A stretch of DNA of 57,029 bases, from assembly GCA_934725685.1 (NCBI GenBank), contig CAKVBX010000006.1, positions 1 through 57,029 of the forward strand, given 5' to 3'. The notes beneath the pieces are model-generated. The model searched no databases and had not been told where the DNA came from. It was given only the letters and a program-made list of their open reading frames with translations. The DNA is from an uncultured Bacilli bacterium. GTDB taxonomy: Bacteria > Bacillota_I > Bacilli_A > RFN20 > CAG-288. Of the stretch, positions 15,886 through 23,920 are shown piece after piece (the first letter of the stretch is position 1; every line of letters starts with the position of its first letter). The translations under genes and the position numbers were made by a program.

Positions 15886-16271
15886 ATCAATAATTTCCCA
15901 AGCGAAAATTATAGAAGTGCTAATATGAAAAATATAGTCTTATTTTTTAAGTATTTTTGCGATACAATAGTAGAAATACAATTTTTTTGCGATTTTTATG
16001 TCTTGGAATTCTAAAAGGTGAGTTTTTTTCCAATCCCTTATGTGAGCTTTCGTATTGATGTGCCTTCCTTAGATAGAACAGGTTTATTTTTAACGGATTT
16101 CCTGCTTTCTCTTTTCGACTGGATACCATATTTTGCAAAATTTTCTGAAATTATCGGTTTTATTTATAAGATATTGATGAAACTATATGTTTTTTTAAAG
16201 AACCGCAAATTGAAAGATATTTTAAGAACAGGTTTCAAAGAGGGTGGGCAAAGCGGTATAATAGGGTACGT
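15886..16271. other. 386-base AT-rich region without a convincing gene
   Basis: The region holds the start signals of the two divergent genes and two copies of TTTTTGCGAT (15954-15963 and 15984-15993), 30 bases apart. An 85-codon GTG-initiated frame at 16018-16275 overlaps the next start by 4 bases, but it has no spaced ribosome site and reads like translated AT-rich DNA. In many Firmicutes rpoE precedes pyrG; I see no rpoE remnant here. Confidence 0.5.
16257..16262 (+). promoter_or_regulatory. -10 box of the CBS gene, probably leaderless
   Basis: TATAAT lies 9 bases before the ATG at 16272, with TTTCAA at 16233-16238 as a plausible -35 (18-base spacer). Confidence 0.5.
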
Positions 16272-16682
16272 ATGAATATTTTGTTTTTCCTGATCCCCAA
16301 GAGTCAGGTCGCCTATGTCGAAGACGATTTTACGTTGAGACAGACGGCGGAGAAACTTCAGAACCGCGGCTATTCCGCCATTCCGATACTGAATAAGGAA
16401 GGGCGTTATCTCGCTACGGTCTCTGCCGGTGACCTGTTTTGGTATATCAAGAACCATGCCGACATGAACTACAAGACTGCTGAGAGTGTGTCCATTATGA
16501 ATGTTCCCTTGATCCGTCAGGTTCCGGCCATCCGTTTCGATGCGAGAATGGAAGACCTTCTGAATCTTGCCATGACACAGAACTTTGTTCCGGTTGTGGA
16601 TGACTCCGGTGTCTTCATGGGGATTGTGACAAGAAAAGCAATCATTGAATACTTTGTTAAAGACGGTAAGAAAAAAGATTGA
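16272..16682 (+). CDS. CBS-domain-pair protein (CbpB/DarB-like)
   Basis: A 136-residue soluble protein made of two CBS repeats and little else. Repeat 1 covers about residues 10-62 (SAIPILNKEGRYLATVSAGDL) and repeat 2 about 80-130 (FVPVVDDSGVFMGIVTRKAII). Order and length match CbpB/DarB of Firmicutes, which binds cyclic di-AMP and adenine nucleotides and controls the stringent-response enzyme Rel and pyruvate carboxylase. Ligand binding here is inferred only from family resemblance. The gene lies 11 bases upstream of pyrG and is probably co-transcribed with it, which would link a nucleotide sensor to CTP synthesis. A TATAAT only 9 bases upstream of the ATG suggests a leaderless transcript. 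Confidence 0.82.
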   Translation: MNILFFLIPKSQVAYVEDDFTLRQTAEKLQNRGYSAIPILNKEGRYLATVSAGDLFWYIKNHADMNYKTAESVSIMNVPLIRQVPAIRFDARMEDLLNLAMTQNFVPVVDDSGVFMGIVTRKAIIEYFVKDGKKKD

Positions 16683-16693
16683 GGTAAATCAAA

Positions 16694-18325
16694 ATGGAAA
16701 AGTACATCTTCGTGACGGGCGGTGTCATCTCCGGACTCGGAAAGGGTATCACCGCAGCTTCTTTAGGCCGTTTACTCAAGGCCCGTGGCTATAAGGTCAC
16801 GATGCAGAAATTCGATCCCTATCTCAACGTCGATCCTGGAACCATGTCTCCAATTCAGCATGGTGAAGTCTTTGTCACCGAGGATGGAACGGAAACCGAT
16901 CTCGACCTCGGCCATTATGAAAGATTCATCGATGAGAATCTTGACCATGGCTCCAATGTCACGACCGGAAAGGTCTATGAGACCGTTCTGGCAAAGGAGA
17001 GACACGGCGATTACGGAGGAGGAACCGTTCAGGTCATTCCTCATGTCACCAACGAAATCAAGTCCAGATTCCATCGCAATTTCAAGACCGATGAAACCGG
17101 CATCACCATCGTCGAAATCGGCGGTACCATCGGCGATATCGAATCTCAGCCTTTCTTTGAGGCAATCCGTCAGTTCCGTCATGAAGTCGGTGCCGAGAAT
17201 GTCTGTATCGTCATCGTCTCTCTGATTCCCTATCTCAGAGCCAGCGAAGAGCTCAAGACCAAACCGACCCAGATGGCCGTCAAGACCATGCAGTCCATGG
17301 GTCTTCAGCCGGATATTGTCGTCTGCCGCAGCGAACTGGAAATTCCCAAGAACGTCATCGACAAAATTTCCCTCTTCTGCAATGTCGCTCCGAATCATGT
17401 CCTTCCCAACTACGACTGCGAATCCGTCTATGAGCTTCCGCTCATGCTGGAAAAGGAAAAGTTCGCACAGGCTGTCTGTGAGACACTTCATATTCCATCC
17501 CCTGTTCCGGATCTTTCCGTCTGGGAGAACCTTGTCAACAAGGTCAAGAACAGCAAAGACAAGATCCGAATCGGTCTTGTCGGAAAGTATGTCGTCCTTC
17601 ACGATGCCTATATTTCCGTCAATGAGGCTCTGAAGGCAGCCGGTTGGTATTACAACAAGAAAGTTGAAATCAATTTCATCGATTCTGAGACCATCACGCC
17701 GGAGAATGTCAATGAGATTCTCAAGGACATGAATGGTGTCATTGTCCCCGGTGGCTTTGGTTCCCGCGGTATCGAGGGTATGCTCATTGCCATCCGCTAT
17801 GCCAGAGAGAACAAGGTTCCGTATCTCGGAATCTGTCTCGGTATGCAGACGGCTATGATCGAATTCGCAAGAGATGTCTTAGGCTATGCGGATGCAAACT
17901 CCACGGAGTTCAATCCGTCCACCCTGCATCCTGTCATTGCTCTGATGCCGGAACAGAACGGTGTCGTCAACCTCGGCGGAACGATGAGACTCGGTTCCTA
18001 TCCCTGTGTTCTCGACCCGACTTCTAAGCCATTTGCACTCTATGGAACCAAGGACATTGCCGAACGGCATCGTCACCGCTATGAAGTCAACAACGATTAC
18101 CGTGAGGCTTTCCGTGCTAACGGCCTTGTTCCGGTCGGATTCTCTCCGGACAATCATATTGTCGAGATGGTCGAACTGAAGGAACATCCGTTCTTTGTCG
18201 CCACTCAGGCACATCCGGAGTTCAAGTCCAGACCGGATCGTCCTCATCCGCTTTTCAAAGGCTTTATTGGTGCTGCCATCGAGAACAAGAAGGCGATGAA
18301 GAAACTGGAAAAAGAAGGGAAATAA
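16694..18325 (+). CDS. pyrG: CTP synthase
   Basis: A 543-residue enzyme making CTP from UTP, ATP and glutamine. The N-terminal amidoligase domain starts YIFVTGGVISGLGKG (4-18), with the ATP/UTP-site residues in FDPYLNVDPGTMSP (40-53) and EIGGTIGDIES (141-151). The C-terminal class I glutaminase domain has nucleophile C381 in GICLGMQ, with H507 and E509 in QAHPEF completing the triad. Length and order are standard. GAGGT precedes the ATG, and the gene follows the CBS gene by 11 bases. A 15-base-pair terminator follows. No pyrG-type attenuator (run of G at the transcript start) was seen. Confidence 0.98.
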   Translation: MEKYIFVTGGVISGLGKGITAASLGRLLKARGYKVTMQKFDPYLNVDPGTMSPIQHGEVFVTEDGTETDLDLGHYERFIDENLDHGSNVTTGKVYETVLAKERHGDYGGGTVQVIPHVTNEIKSRFHRNFKTDETGITIVEIGGTIGDIESQPFFEAIRQFRHEVGAENVCIVIVSLIPYLRASEELKTKPTQMAVKTMQSMGLQPDIVVCRSELEIPKNVIDKISLFCNVAPNHVLPNYDCESVYELPLMLEKEKFAQAVCETLHIPSPVPDLSVWENLVNKVKNSKDKIRIGLVGKYVVLHDAYISVNEALKAAGWYYNKKVEINFIDSETITPENVNEILKDMNGVIVPGGFGSRGIEGMLIAIRYARENKVPYLGICLGMQTAMIEFARDVLGYADANSTEFNPSTLHPVIALMPEQNGVVNLGGTMRLGSYPCVLDPTSKPFALYGTKDIAERHRHRYEVNNDYREAFRANGLVPVGFSPDNHIVEMVELKEHPFFVATQAHPEFKSRPDRPHPLFKGFIGAAIENKKAMKKLEKEGK

Positions 18326-18330
18326 GAAAT

Positions 18331-18372
18331 GACATAGAAAAAGCGATGCTGAGCCACCGCTTTTTCTATGTC
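18331..18372. terminator. Bidirectional terminator after pyrG
   Basis: A 15-base perfect stem (18331-18345 with 18358-18372, GACATAGAAAAAGCG and its complement), ending the rightward CBS-pyrG operon and the leftward lipoprotein pair. Confidence 0.9.
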
Positions 18373-18388
18373 GAAGGAAACCTGCTGT

Positions 18389-18856
18389 TTATCTGTCAGT
18401 TTCGTCGATGAAACTTGGATTCTCTGCTGTCTTATAGTCGGAGACAAAATAGAGAGCAGAGACTTTTTCCGGCATTTTTCCGGATGTAACCTGAATCCAT
18501 TTTATATTATTGTAATCAAAATTGCTTCTCTTTGATGGGGCAAAATAAGCATAAACCTGCTTCCCGATATAGGAAGAAAGCTCTGAATATGATATCTCTT
18601 TGTTATTCTCGCCATAGAATTCGGTGTCTTTTTCTATGTTTCCGTGGAAACCATGTTTTGTAATAGAGGTGTTTATAAAATAATAGTCAGATCCTGATTT
18701 CACCAATTTCCCTGAGAAGAGATAATTCGGAAAGGAAATCAGCCATCCGTTACCGGAATATCCTGTACAGTAATAGGGATCGTTGGAAGGGATTCTATCC
18801 TGCGTTCCGCAGGATGCCAAAAGAAGAGCGGAAAGTGCGAATAATTGTTTTTTCAT
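18389..18856 (-). CDS. Small lipoprotein, paralogue of the next gene
   Basis: A 155-residue secreted lipoprotein: short signal peptide, lipobox LLASC with Cys16, then a single beta-rich domain. It is not a family I recognise. It aligns along its length with the upstream neighbour (18870-19325): both have a Tyr-Cys pair about 15 residues after the lipid Cys, then a strand rich in Phe/Tyr, HGF.G.I...T (here TKHGFHGNIEKDTEF), a W-x-x-x-TS/TR segment (IKWIQVTSG), and a closing YFV/YLV strand. The start is fixed by AAGGAGG. It is second in a two-gene operon with a 13-base gap. Confidence 0.8.
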   Translation of the reverse strand: MKKQLFALSALLLASCGTQDRIPSNDPYYCTGYSGNGWLISFPNYLFSGKLVKSGSDYYFINTSITKHGFHGNIEKDTEFYGENNKEISYSELSSYIGKQVYAYFAPSKRSNFDYNNIKWIQVTSGKMPEKVSALYFVSDYKTAENPSFIDETDR

Positions 18857-18869
18857 TGTACTATCCTCC

Positions 18870-19325
18870 TTACTCGAATGCATTTCCAGTATAGCAATCA
18901 ATCGTTTTGAGCTGTTCCGGTGTTTCTCCGATGACCAGATAGGTGATGTTCTCTGCCATCGGTACACGTGTGATTCGAAGCCAATTTGCATTTTCCGATT
19001 TTGTCTTTGTACTGAAGTAGGCATCAATGGATAGGGAAGATGATGTAGTATCCGGAATGGCATTGACAGGTTCGGCATTATGATAGATTTTCGTATTGCC
19101 ATCGATCAATCCGTAAAATCCGTAATCTGTCTGACTGTTGCAATAGAATTCGAACTTGGAGTTCTCTTTTTTCTCTAGGTGTCCGGATAAACGGACGAAA
19201 TCATAGGCGGCCTCCGCTTTTGGAGCATCACAATAGAAGGGTTCGTTATGTGCTGTAAAACTTTCTTTCTGACCGCACCCGACAAGGAATAAACAAGCCA
19301 AAGGCAAGAAATTTCGTTTTTTCAT
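18870..19325 (-). CDS. Small lipoprotein, paralogue of the previous gene
   Basis: A 151-residue lipoprotein with lipobox FLVGC (Cys17) and one compact beta-rich domain. It has four Cys outside the lipobox region (near residues 32, 62 and 143 by inspection), some of which could form disulfides. The DYGFYGLIDGNTKIY segment matches TKHGFHGNIEKDTEF of its paralogue, showing a tandem duplication. Function unknown. AAGGGGG precedes the ATG. It is the first gene of the pair, with a promoter (TTGACT-18-TATAGT) about 150 bases upstream and a long AT-rich leader. Confidence 0.8.
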   Translation of the reverse strand: MKKRNFLPLACLFLVGCGQKESFTAHNEPFYCDAPKAEAAYDFVRLSGHLEKKENSKFEFYCNSQTDYGFYGLIDGNTKIYHNAEPVNAIPDTTSSSLSIDAYFSTKTKSENANWLRITRVPMAENITYLVIGETPEQLKTIDCYTGNAFE

Positions 19326-19484
19326 TTTAACCCCCTTATGAAATCAATTGTCTAATAAAAATATGATGCTTAAAAAATATCTATTTTTTAGAATGGAAAA
19401 TCGAGAGATTTATAAATATCGAAGCTAAAATCATTGAATTTTTCTTAAAAAAACACACTTTTTCATCTTTTCCTGGCTTGCATC

Positions 19485-19514
19485 ACTATAGCACGGAAAA
19501 TAGAAAAGAGTCAA
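19485..19514 (-). promoter_or_regulatory. Promoter of the paired lipoproteins
   Basis: On the minus strand TTGACT (19509-19514), 18 bases, TATAGT (19485-19490). The predicted leader is about 150 bases of AT-rich sequence in which I see no defined fold. Confidence 0.6.
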
Positions 19515-19563
19515 TTACTTTTGCAGTATGATAAAAAAACATAGATTTCGTATTTGAAAACAA

Positions 19564-20556
19564 TCAGCGGAGAGCGATTTCGTCGATTCTCTTCAGCTGA
19601 TCTTCGCTGAATTCGGGCCCGTGTATTGCTTTGCAGTTGATAAGAACCTGTTCTTTATTGGAAGCACCGATGATGCAGGAAGTCACTTTGTTATCACGCA
19701 TAATCCATTCCAAAGCCATATCGGCTAGCTTTTCGTTTCGCTCTTCGGCAATGGCGTTGAGGTCACGGATTTTGTTAAGCATTTCCGGAGTCAAATTGGA
19801 CTCTTTCAGGAATCTCGGATCGTGGCGGATTCTGGAATCGGTAGGAATACCTTTTAAATAACGGTCGGTAAGTAGTCCCTGATTAAGAGGGGAGAAGACG
19901 ACATTACCTTGTCCGAGTTCCAAGGAGGTATTGATGACATCGTTGTCGATGTTGGTTCTATCAAGGATGTTGTAACGGTTCTGATTGACGATGAAGGGAA
20001 CGTGAAGTTCTTTTAGCATGGCGGTCGCTTTCCTGAGTGTCGGTGCATCATATTTGGAAAGACCGATATAGAGGGCTTTCCCTTCTCTCACGATATCGGC
20101 AAGGGCAATCATGGTTTCCTCTAACGGCGTCTCCGGTGTCATTCTATGATGGTAAAAAATGTCGACGTACGGAATTCCCATTCGTTTCAGAGACTGATCG
20201 AGGGAGGCCATCAAATATTTTCTGCTTCCTCCATCTCCGTAAGGTCCATCCCACATCGGATAACCCGCTTTTGTGCTGATGACCATTTCGTCACGATAGG
20301 CAGTGAGATTTTCACGGAAGATTCTACCGAAGTTTTCTTCTGCCATTCCGTTGCTTGGGCCATAGTTATTGGCTAAATCGAAATAGGTGATTCCGTTATC
20401 AAAAGCAGTGAAGACAATTTCCTTCATTGTCTTATAATCATTGATTTCTCCGAAATTATGCCAAAAGCCAAGTGCAATTTTCGAAAGTTTCAGCCCTGAT
20501 TTTCCACAGAAGCTATAATCCATTTTTGAATACCGGTCTTGTGCTGCCTGATACAT
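19564..20556 (-). CDS. Aldo/keto reductase (YghZ/Kv-beta-like)
   Basis: A 330-residue NADPH-dependent oxidoreductase of TIM-barrel fold. The catalytic tetrad is present: D60 and Y65 (TYFDLANNYG), K96 (ISTKAGY) and H137 (FYHHR). The segment GPYGDGGSRKYL and the C-terminal CIIGASNKEQV cofactor loop are typical of the YghZ (L-glyceraldehyde 3-phosphate reductase) and Kv-beta branch, which detoxifies small aldehydes including methylglyoxal. The exact substrate is not determined. GAGGT precedes the ATG, and TTCACT-16-TATAAT lies just upstream. Single gene. Confidence 0.92.
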   Translation of the reverse strand: MYQAAQDRYSKMDYSFCGKSGLKLSKIALGFWHNFGEINDYKTMKEIVFTAFDNGITYFDLANNYGPSNGMAEENFGRIFRENLTAYRDEMVISTKAGYPMWDGPYGDGGSRKYLMASLDQSLKRMGIPYVDIFYHHRMTPETPLEETMIALADIVREGKALYIGLSKYDAPTLRKATAMLKELHVPFIVNQNRYNILDRTNIDNDVINTSLELGQGNVVFSPLNQGLLTDRYLKGIPTDSRIRHDPRFLKESNLTPEMLNKIRDLNAIAEERNEKLADMALEWIMRDNKVTSCIIGASNKEQVLINCKAIHGPEFSEDQLKRIDEIALR

Positions 20557-20585
20557 GTCAGTTACCTCGCTTGAATTTCATGAAT

Positions 20586-20613
20586 ATTATAGAGAAATAT
20601 CGAATGAAGTGAA
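20586..20613 (-). promoter_or_regulatory. Aldo/keto reductase promoter
   Basis: On the minus strand TTCACT (20608-20613), 16 bases, TATAAT (20586-20591), about 30 bases before the ATG. Confidence 0.55.
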
Positions 20614-20854
20614 AAGGAAAACACAAAAATGAGCTCCCTTCCTATTTTTCATAACTATGGTGTCATAAGCGATAAATTAATATTCTGTCGATTTTACTAT
20701 TTGTTATCAATTTAGATACAATTACAATTATAACGCGAAAGATAAACAAACAATGTCATGTATGATATATGAGATGGTATATACTGATAAAAATGAGAAA
20801 TTCTCTGTTACCGCTTTCACACGATTTCTGTTTTCTTTGGTGTGTTGGCTTTTT

Positions 20855-20860
20855 TATAAT
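20855..20860 (+). promoter_or_regulatory. -10 box of the BMP transporter leader
   Basis: TATAAT placed so that transcription would start near 20867, about 16 bases before the riboswitch-like fold. No clear -35 box was found. The remaining 240 bases up to the aldo/keto reductase promoter hold nothing convincing. Confidence 0.5.
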
Positions 20861-20882
20861 GGAATCGGTTGAAGAAGTGACT

Positions 20883-20947
20883 ATTCGTATAATTGCCCTA
20901 ATCGGTGGGAAAGTCTCTACGCTGAACCGTAATTCAGCACTACGAAT
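20883..20947 (+). ncRNA. Purine-riboswitch-like aptamer (guanine type)
   Basis: The sequence folds as a three-way purine aptamer. P1 is ATTCGTA/TACGAAT (20883-20889 with 20941-20947, 7 perfect pairs). J1/2 begins TAAT; P2 is TTGCCC with GGGAAA around loop TAATCGGT; J2/3 is GTCTCTAC (913-920); P3 is GCTGAA/TTCAGC (20921-20926 with 20933-20938) with loop CCGTAA; J3/1 is ACT. The core residues that contact purines (U22, U47, U51) and the specificity base C74 (20940) are conserved, which predicts guanine-like ligands. P2 is one pair shorter than in xpt and L3 is 6 rather than 7 bases. It precedes a nucleoside-type transporter, which fits. The ligand is inferred. Confidence 0.75.
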
Positions 20948-20958
20948 AAAACTCCTTA

Positions 20959-21035
20959 CTCCTCTTTTTTATTTTCATCGGGGTTAAAGCGGGACTTTCT
21001 TTCTGACTTTGGTGGTTACAAGACCCAAAAAGGAG
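20959..21035 (+). promoter_or_regulatory. Possible expression platform of the riboswitch
   Basis: CTCC-TC-TTTTTT (20959-20970), just after the aptamer, can pair with AAAAAGGAG (21027-21035), the ribosome site of the BMP gene. Switching could therefore act on translation. I could not find a clean terminator stem before the T-tract, so a transcriptional mechanism is less likely but not excluded. Confidence 0.35.
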
Positions 21036-21042
21036 AAAGAAA

Positions 21043-22326
21043 ATGAAAAAAGGTCTCAAGTCTCTCAGTGTCGTGTTGCTTTCTGTCTTAGCGATGGTCG
21101 GTTGTGGCGACAACAGTGATTCCAATGCTGAAACTGGAGGAAGCAAGCCTTCCACTTTCAAGGCTGGCTTTATCACGATCGGTGATGAGAGCGAAGGTTA
21201 TTCGGAAGCGCACATCAACGGAATCAAGGCTGCTCAGCAGAAGCTCGGTCTTTCTGATTCCCAGATTTTGATGAAGAAGAAAGTCGATGAATCCAATGAT
21301 GCTAAGGTTGCCGCGGAAGACCTCGTTGCCAGTGGATGCACTTTAATTGTCTCCAACTCGTATGGTCATCAGTCTTTTATGGCCGAAGTTGCTCAGGAAT
21401 ATCCGGATGTCCAGTTTGTTTCCGCCACCGGTGATTTTGCTGCCATCAGCGGAATCAACAACCTTTCCAATGCTTTCACGAACATCTATGAAGCCAGATA
21501 TCTTTCCGGTATTGTCGGTGGTATGAAGCTCAAGGAGCTCATCGATGCCGGCAAGCTCACCGATGCCAATAAGTCCGTTGAGAACTACAAAATCGGTTAT
21601 GTCGGTGCCTATACTTATGCTGAAGTCATCTCCGGTTACACTGCCTTCTTCCTCGGCGTCAAGTCTGTCGTCAGCAATGTCACCATGGAAGTCCAGTTCA
21701 CGGATTCCTGGTTCGATATCGACAAGGAAGGCAATGCTGCCGAGACTCTTGTCAATGACGGCTGCGTCATCATCGGTCAGCACGCCGATTCCACTGGTGC
21801 TCCGAGCAAATGCGAAACCCTGCTCAACAACGGCAAGGTCTGCTATTCCGTCGGTTACAACGTCGACATGCTCCATGTCGCTCCGCACGCCGCTCTGACC
21901 TCTTCCACCAACAACTGGGAAGTCTACTATGAATATGCCATGAAGACTGCCATGGAAGGCAAGAAGATTGCCACTGACTGGTCCGAAGGTCTCAAGACCA
22001 ATGCTGTCGGCATCACTGAACTCGGTACTTCCGTCGCCGCCGGCACTGCCGAGGCCGTCGCTGCCGCCGAAGCCAAGATCAAGGATGGTTCCTTCCATGT
22101 CTTCGATACGACCAAGTTCACGGTCGATAATCAGCCTCTCACCTCTCATATGCATGACTTCTCCTTCATGGACTTCAGCACCACTCCTGCCAAGGTCATC
22201 TACCAGGGTGAAACGAAGGAGACGGTCAAGACCGAAGGCAATGCCTCCTATGTCGAAGAGAGTGTCATCCGCTCCGCACCATACTTCGATATCAAGATCG
22301 ACGGCATCACTTGGTTGAACAAGTAA
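21043..22326 (+). CDS. BMP-family substrate-binding lipoprotein
   Basis: A 427-residue lipoprotein (lipobox AMVGC, Cys21) of the basic membrane protein/Med family, class B periplasmic-binding fold. BMP proteins of this transporter type (PnrA, YufN) bind purine nucleosides. Typical segments are AGFITIGDESEGYSEAH near residue 41, LIVSNSYGHQ, NIYEARYLSGIVGGMK and IGQHADSTGAP. It is larger than PnrA (about 350), with extra C-terminal sequence. GGAG precedes the ATG. It is the first gene of a four-gene importer operon, downstream of a purine-aptamer-like leader, and is followed by a terminator-like hairpin that should make it more abundant than the channel. Confidence 0.92.
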   Translation: MKKGLKSLSVVLLSVLAMVGCGDNSDSNAETGGSKPSTFKAGFITIGDESEGYSEAHINGIKAAQQKLGLSDSQILMKKKVDESNDAKVAAEDLVASGCTLIVSNSYGHQSFMAEVAQEYPDVQFVSATGDFAAISGINNLSNAFTNIYEARYLSGIVGGMKLKELIDAGKLTDANKSVENYKIGYVGAYTYAEVISGYTAFFLGVKSVVSNVTMEVQFTDSWFDIDKEGNAAETLVNDGCVIIGQHADSTGAPSKCETLLNNGKVCYSVGYNVDMLHVAPHAALTSSTNNWEVYYEYAMKTAMEGKKIATDWSEGLKTNAVGITELGTSVAAGTAEAVAAAEAKIKDGSFHVFDTTKFTVDNQPLTSHMHDFSFMDFSTTPAKVIYQGETKETVKTEGNASYVEESVIRSAPYFDIKIDGITWLNK

Positions 22327-22344
22327 TCTTTCAGCATACCTTTT

Positions 22345-22366
22345 TAGGAGGGCTTCGGCCCTCCTA
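22345..22366 (+). terminator. Intercistronic terminator with TTCG loop
   Basis: TAGGAGGGC/GCCCTCCTA around a TTCG tetraloop, then TTTATTT. It lies between the binding protein gene and the ATPase gene of the same operon, so partial readthrough is expected. Confidence 0.85.
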
Positions 22367-22390
22367 TTTATTTCATGACAGGAGTCCAGT

Positions 22391-23920
22391 ATGGGAAATC
22401 AAATACGTCTGCATCATCTCGGAAAACATTTCGGCAAAGTCTATGCCAACAGAAACGTCAATCTTACCATTTATCCTGGGGAGATTCTTTCCCTTTTGGG
22501 AGAAAACGGCTCCGGTAAGACCACACTGATGAACATGCTTTCCGGTATCTATTATCCGGATGAAGGAAGAATCACCATCGATCATAAAGAGGTCAAGATT
22601 GCCTCTCCGAAGGATGCCTTCGATTACGGTATCGGCATGGTCCATCAGCATTTCAAACTGATTGACACTTTTACGGCGGCACAGAACATTGTTCTCGGTC
22701 TGAAAGGTCCTTTCTTCCTCAACAAAAAGAAAATCAACAGGAAAATCAGGGAAATTGCAGACCGCTACGGATTTACCATTGACCCCAACAAGAAAATCTA
22801 TGAGATGTCAGTCTCTGAGAAGCAGACAGTCGAAATCATCAAACTGCTTTATCGCGGTGCCAACACCTTGATTCTCGATGAACCGACCGCCGTTCTCACT
22901 CCGCAGGAGACCGAAGTTCTTTTCCATGTCCTCAGGGAAATGAAAAAGGATGGAAAGGCTGTCATCATCATCACACACAAACTCAATGAAGTGCTCTCTC
23001 TTTCTGACAGAGTCGCCATTCTGAGAAAGGGAGAACTCATCGGTTACATCAAGACTTCTGAAGCCAATGAGGAAATCCTGACCGACATGATGGTCGGTCA
23101 GCATGTCGTCCTTCAGATTGACCGCCCGGAGCCGACGAGGAGAAAGAAGAGAATCTCGGTCTCTCATCTTACCACTTACAATCAGGAACATGTCAAGACA
23201 CTCGATGATGTTTCCTTTGACTGCTATACCGGTGAGATACTCGGTATCGCCGGAATCGGCGGCAGCGGACAGAAGGCACTTCTGGAAGCGATGAGCGGAC
23301 TGCAACACTGCGAGAAAGGCTCCTCGATGATTTTCTCCAATGGCGATCTCGATGAGGAGATTGTCGGAAAATCCCCGAAGGCCATCAAGAAGCTCGGAAT
23401 CCGTCTCGCCTTCGTTCCGGAAGACAGACTCGGCATGGGTTTGGTTGGAGACATGGGTATGACGGACAATATGCTTTTAAGAAGCTATGAGGAAGGGAAT
23501 GACGCTTTTCTCCATAGGAAGAAACCGCACGATCTTGCCGTGGAAGTGAAGGAAAAACTCGAAGTCGTCACTCCGTCCATCGATACGCCGGTAAGAACCC
23601 TCTCCGGCGGCAATGTCCAAAAGGTTTTGGTCGGACGTGAGATTGCGACGGCCCCGAGACTCCTTCTCACCGCTTATGCAACAAGAGGTCTCGACATCAA
23701 TACGTCCTATCTCATTTATGATATTCTGAATGAACAGAAGAAGAAAGAGACGGCCATCATCTATGTCGGCGAGGACCTCGATGTTCTACTTGCTCTATGC
23801 GACAGAATCCTTGTCCTCTGCGATGGCAAGGTTTCCGGAATCGTCGATGCCAGAACGACCGACAAGAAAACAATCGGTCAGATGATGGCGAAAGTATCGG
23901 AGGAGAAAACCAATGACTGA
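22391..23920 (+). CDS. Nucleoside ABC importer ATPase, tandem domains (NupA/YufO-like)
   Basis: A 509-residue ATPase with two nucleotide-binding domains. Domain 1 has an intact Walker A GENGSGKT (37-44) and Walker B LILDEPTAVL, but its signature reads MSVSEKQ. Domain 2 has a degenerate P-loop (GIGGSGQKAL, with no Lys in the usual place), an intact signature LSGGNVQK and an altered Walker B (LLLTAYATRGLD, without the catalytic Glu). This split of functions is normal for sugar/nucleoside CUT2-type importers, so probably one composite site hydrolyses ATP. AGGAG precedes the ATG. It overlaps the first permease by 8 bases. Confidence 0.93.
   Translation: MGNQIRLHHLGKHFGKVYANRNVNLTIYPGEILSLLGENGSGKTTLMNMLSGIYYPDEGRITIDHKEVKIASPKDAFDYGIGMVHQHFKLIDTFTAAQNIVLGLKGPFFLNKKKINRKIREIADRYGFTIDPNKKIYEMSVSEKQTVEIIKLLYRGANTLILDEPTAVLTPQETEVLFHVLREMKKDGKAVIIITHKLNEVLSLSDRVAILRKGELIGYIKTSEANEEILTDMMVGQHVVLQIDRPEPTRRKKRISVSHLTTYNQEHVKTLDDVSFDCYTGEILGIAGIGGSGQKALLEAMSGLQHCEKGSSMIFSNGDLDEEIVGKSPKAIKKLGIRLAFVPEDRLGMGLVGDMGMTDNMLLRSYEEGNDAFLHRKKPHDLAVEVKEKLEVVTPSIDTPVRTLSGGNVQKVLVGREIATAPRLLLTAYATRGLDINTSYLIYDILNEQKKKETAIIYVGEDLDVLLALCDRILVLCDGKVSGIVDARTTDKKTIGQMMAKVSEEKTND

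Noticed and set aside
16018..16275. 85-codon GTG-initiated frame upstream of the CBS gene, overlapping its start by 4 bases
   Set aside because: There is no properly spaced ribosome site, the composition is what translated AT-rich DNA gives, and the promoter of the CBS gene lies inside it.
20769..20987. 72-codon frame across the riboswitch region
   Set aside because: It has no ribosome site, and it overlaps a -10 box and a purine aptamer-like fold that explain the sequence better.
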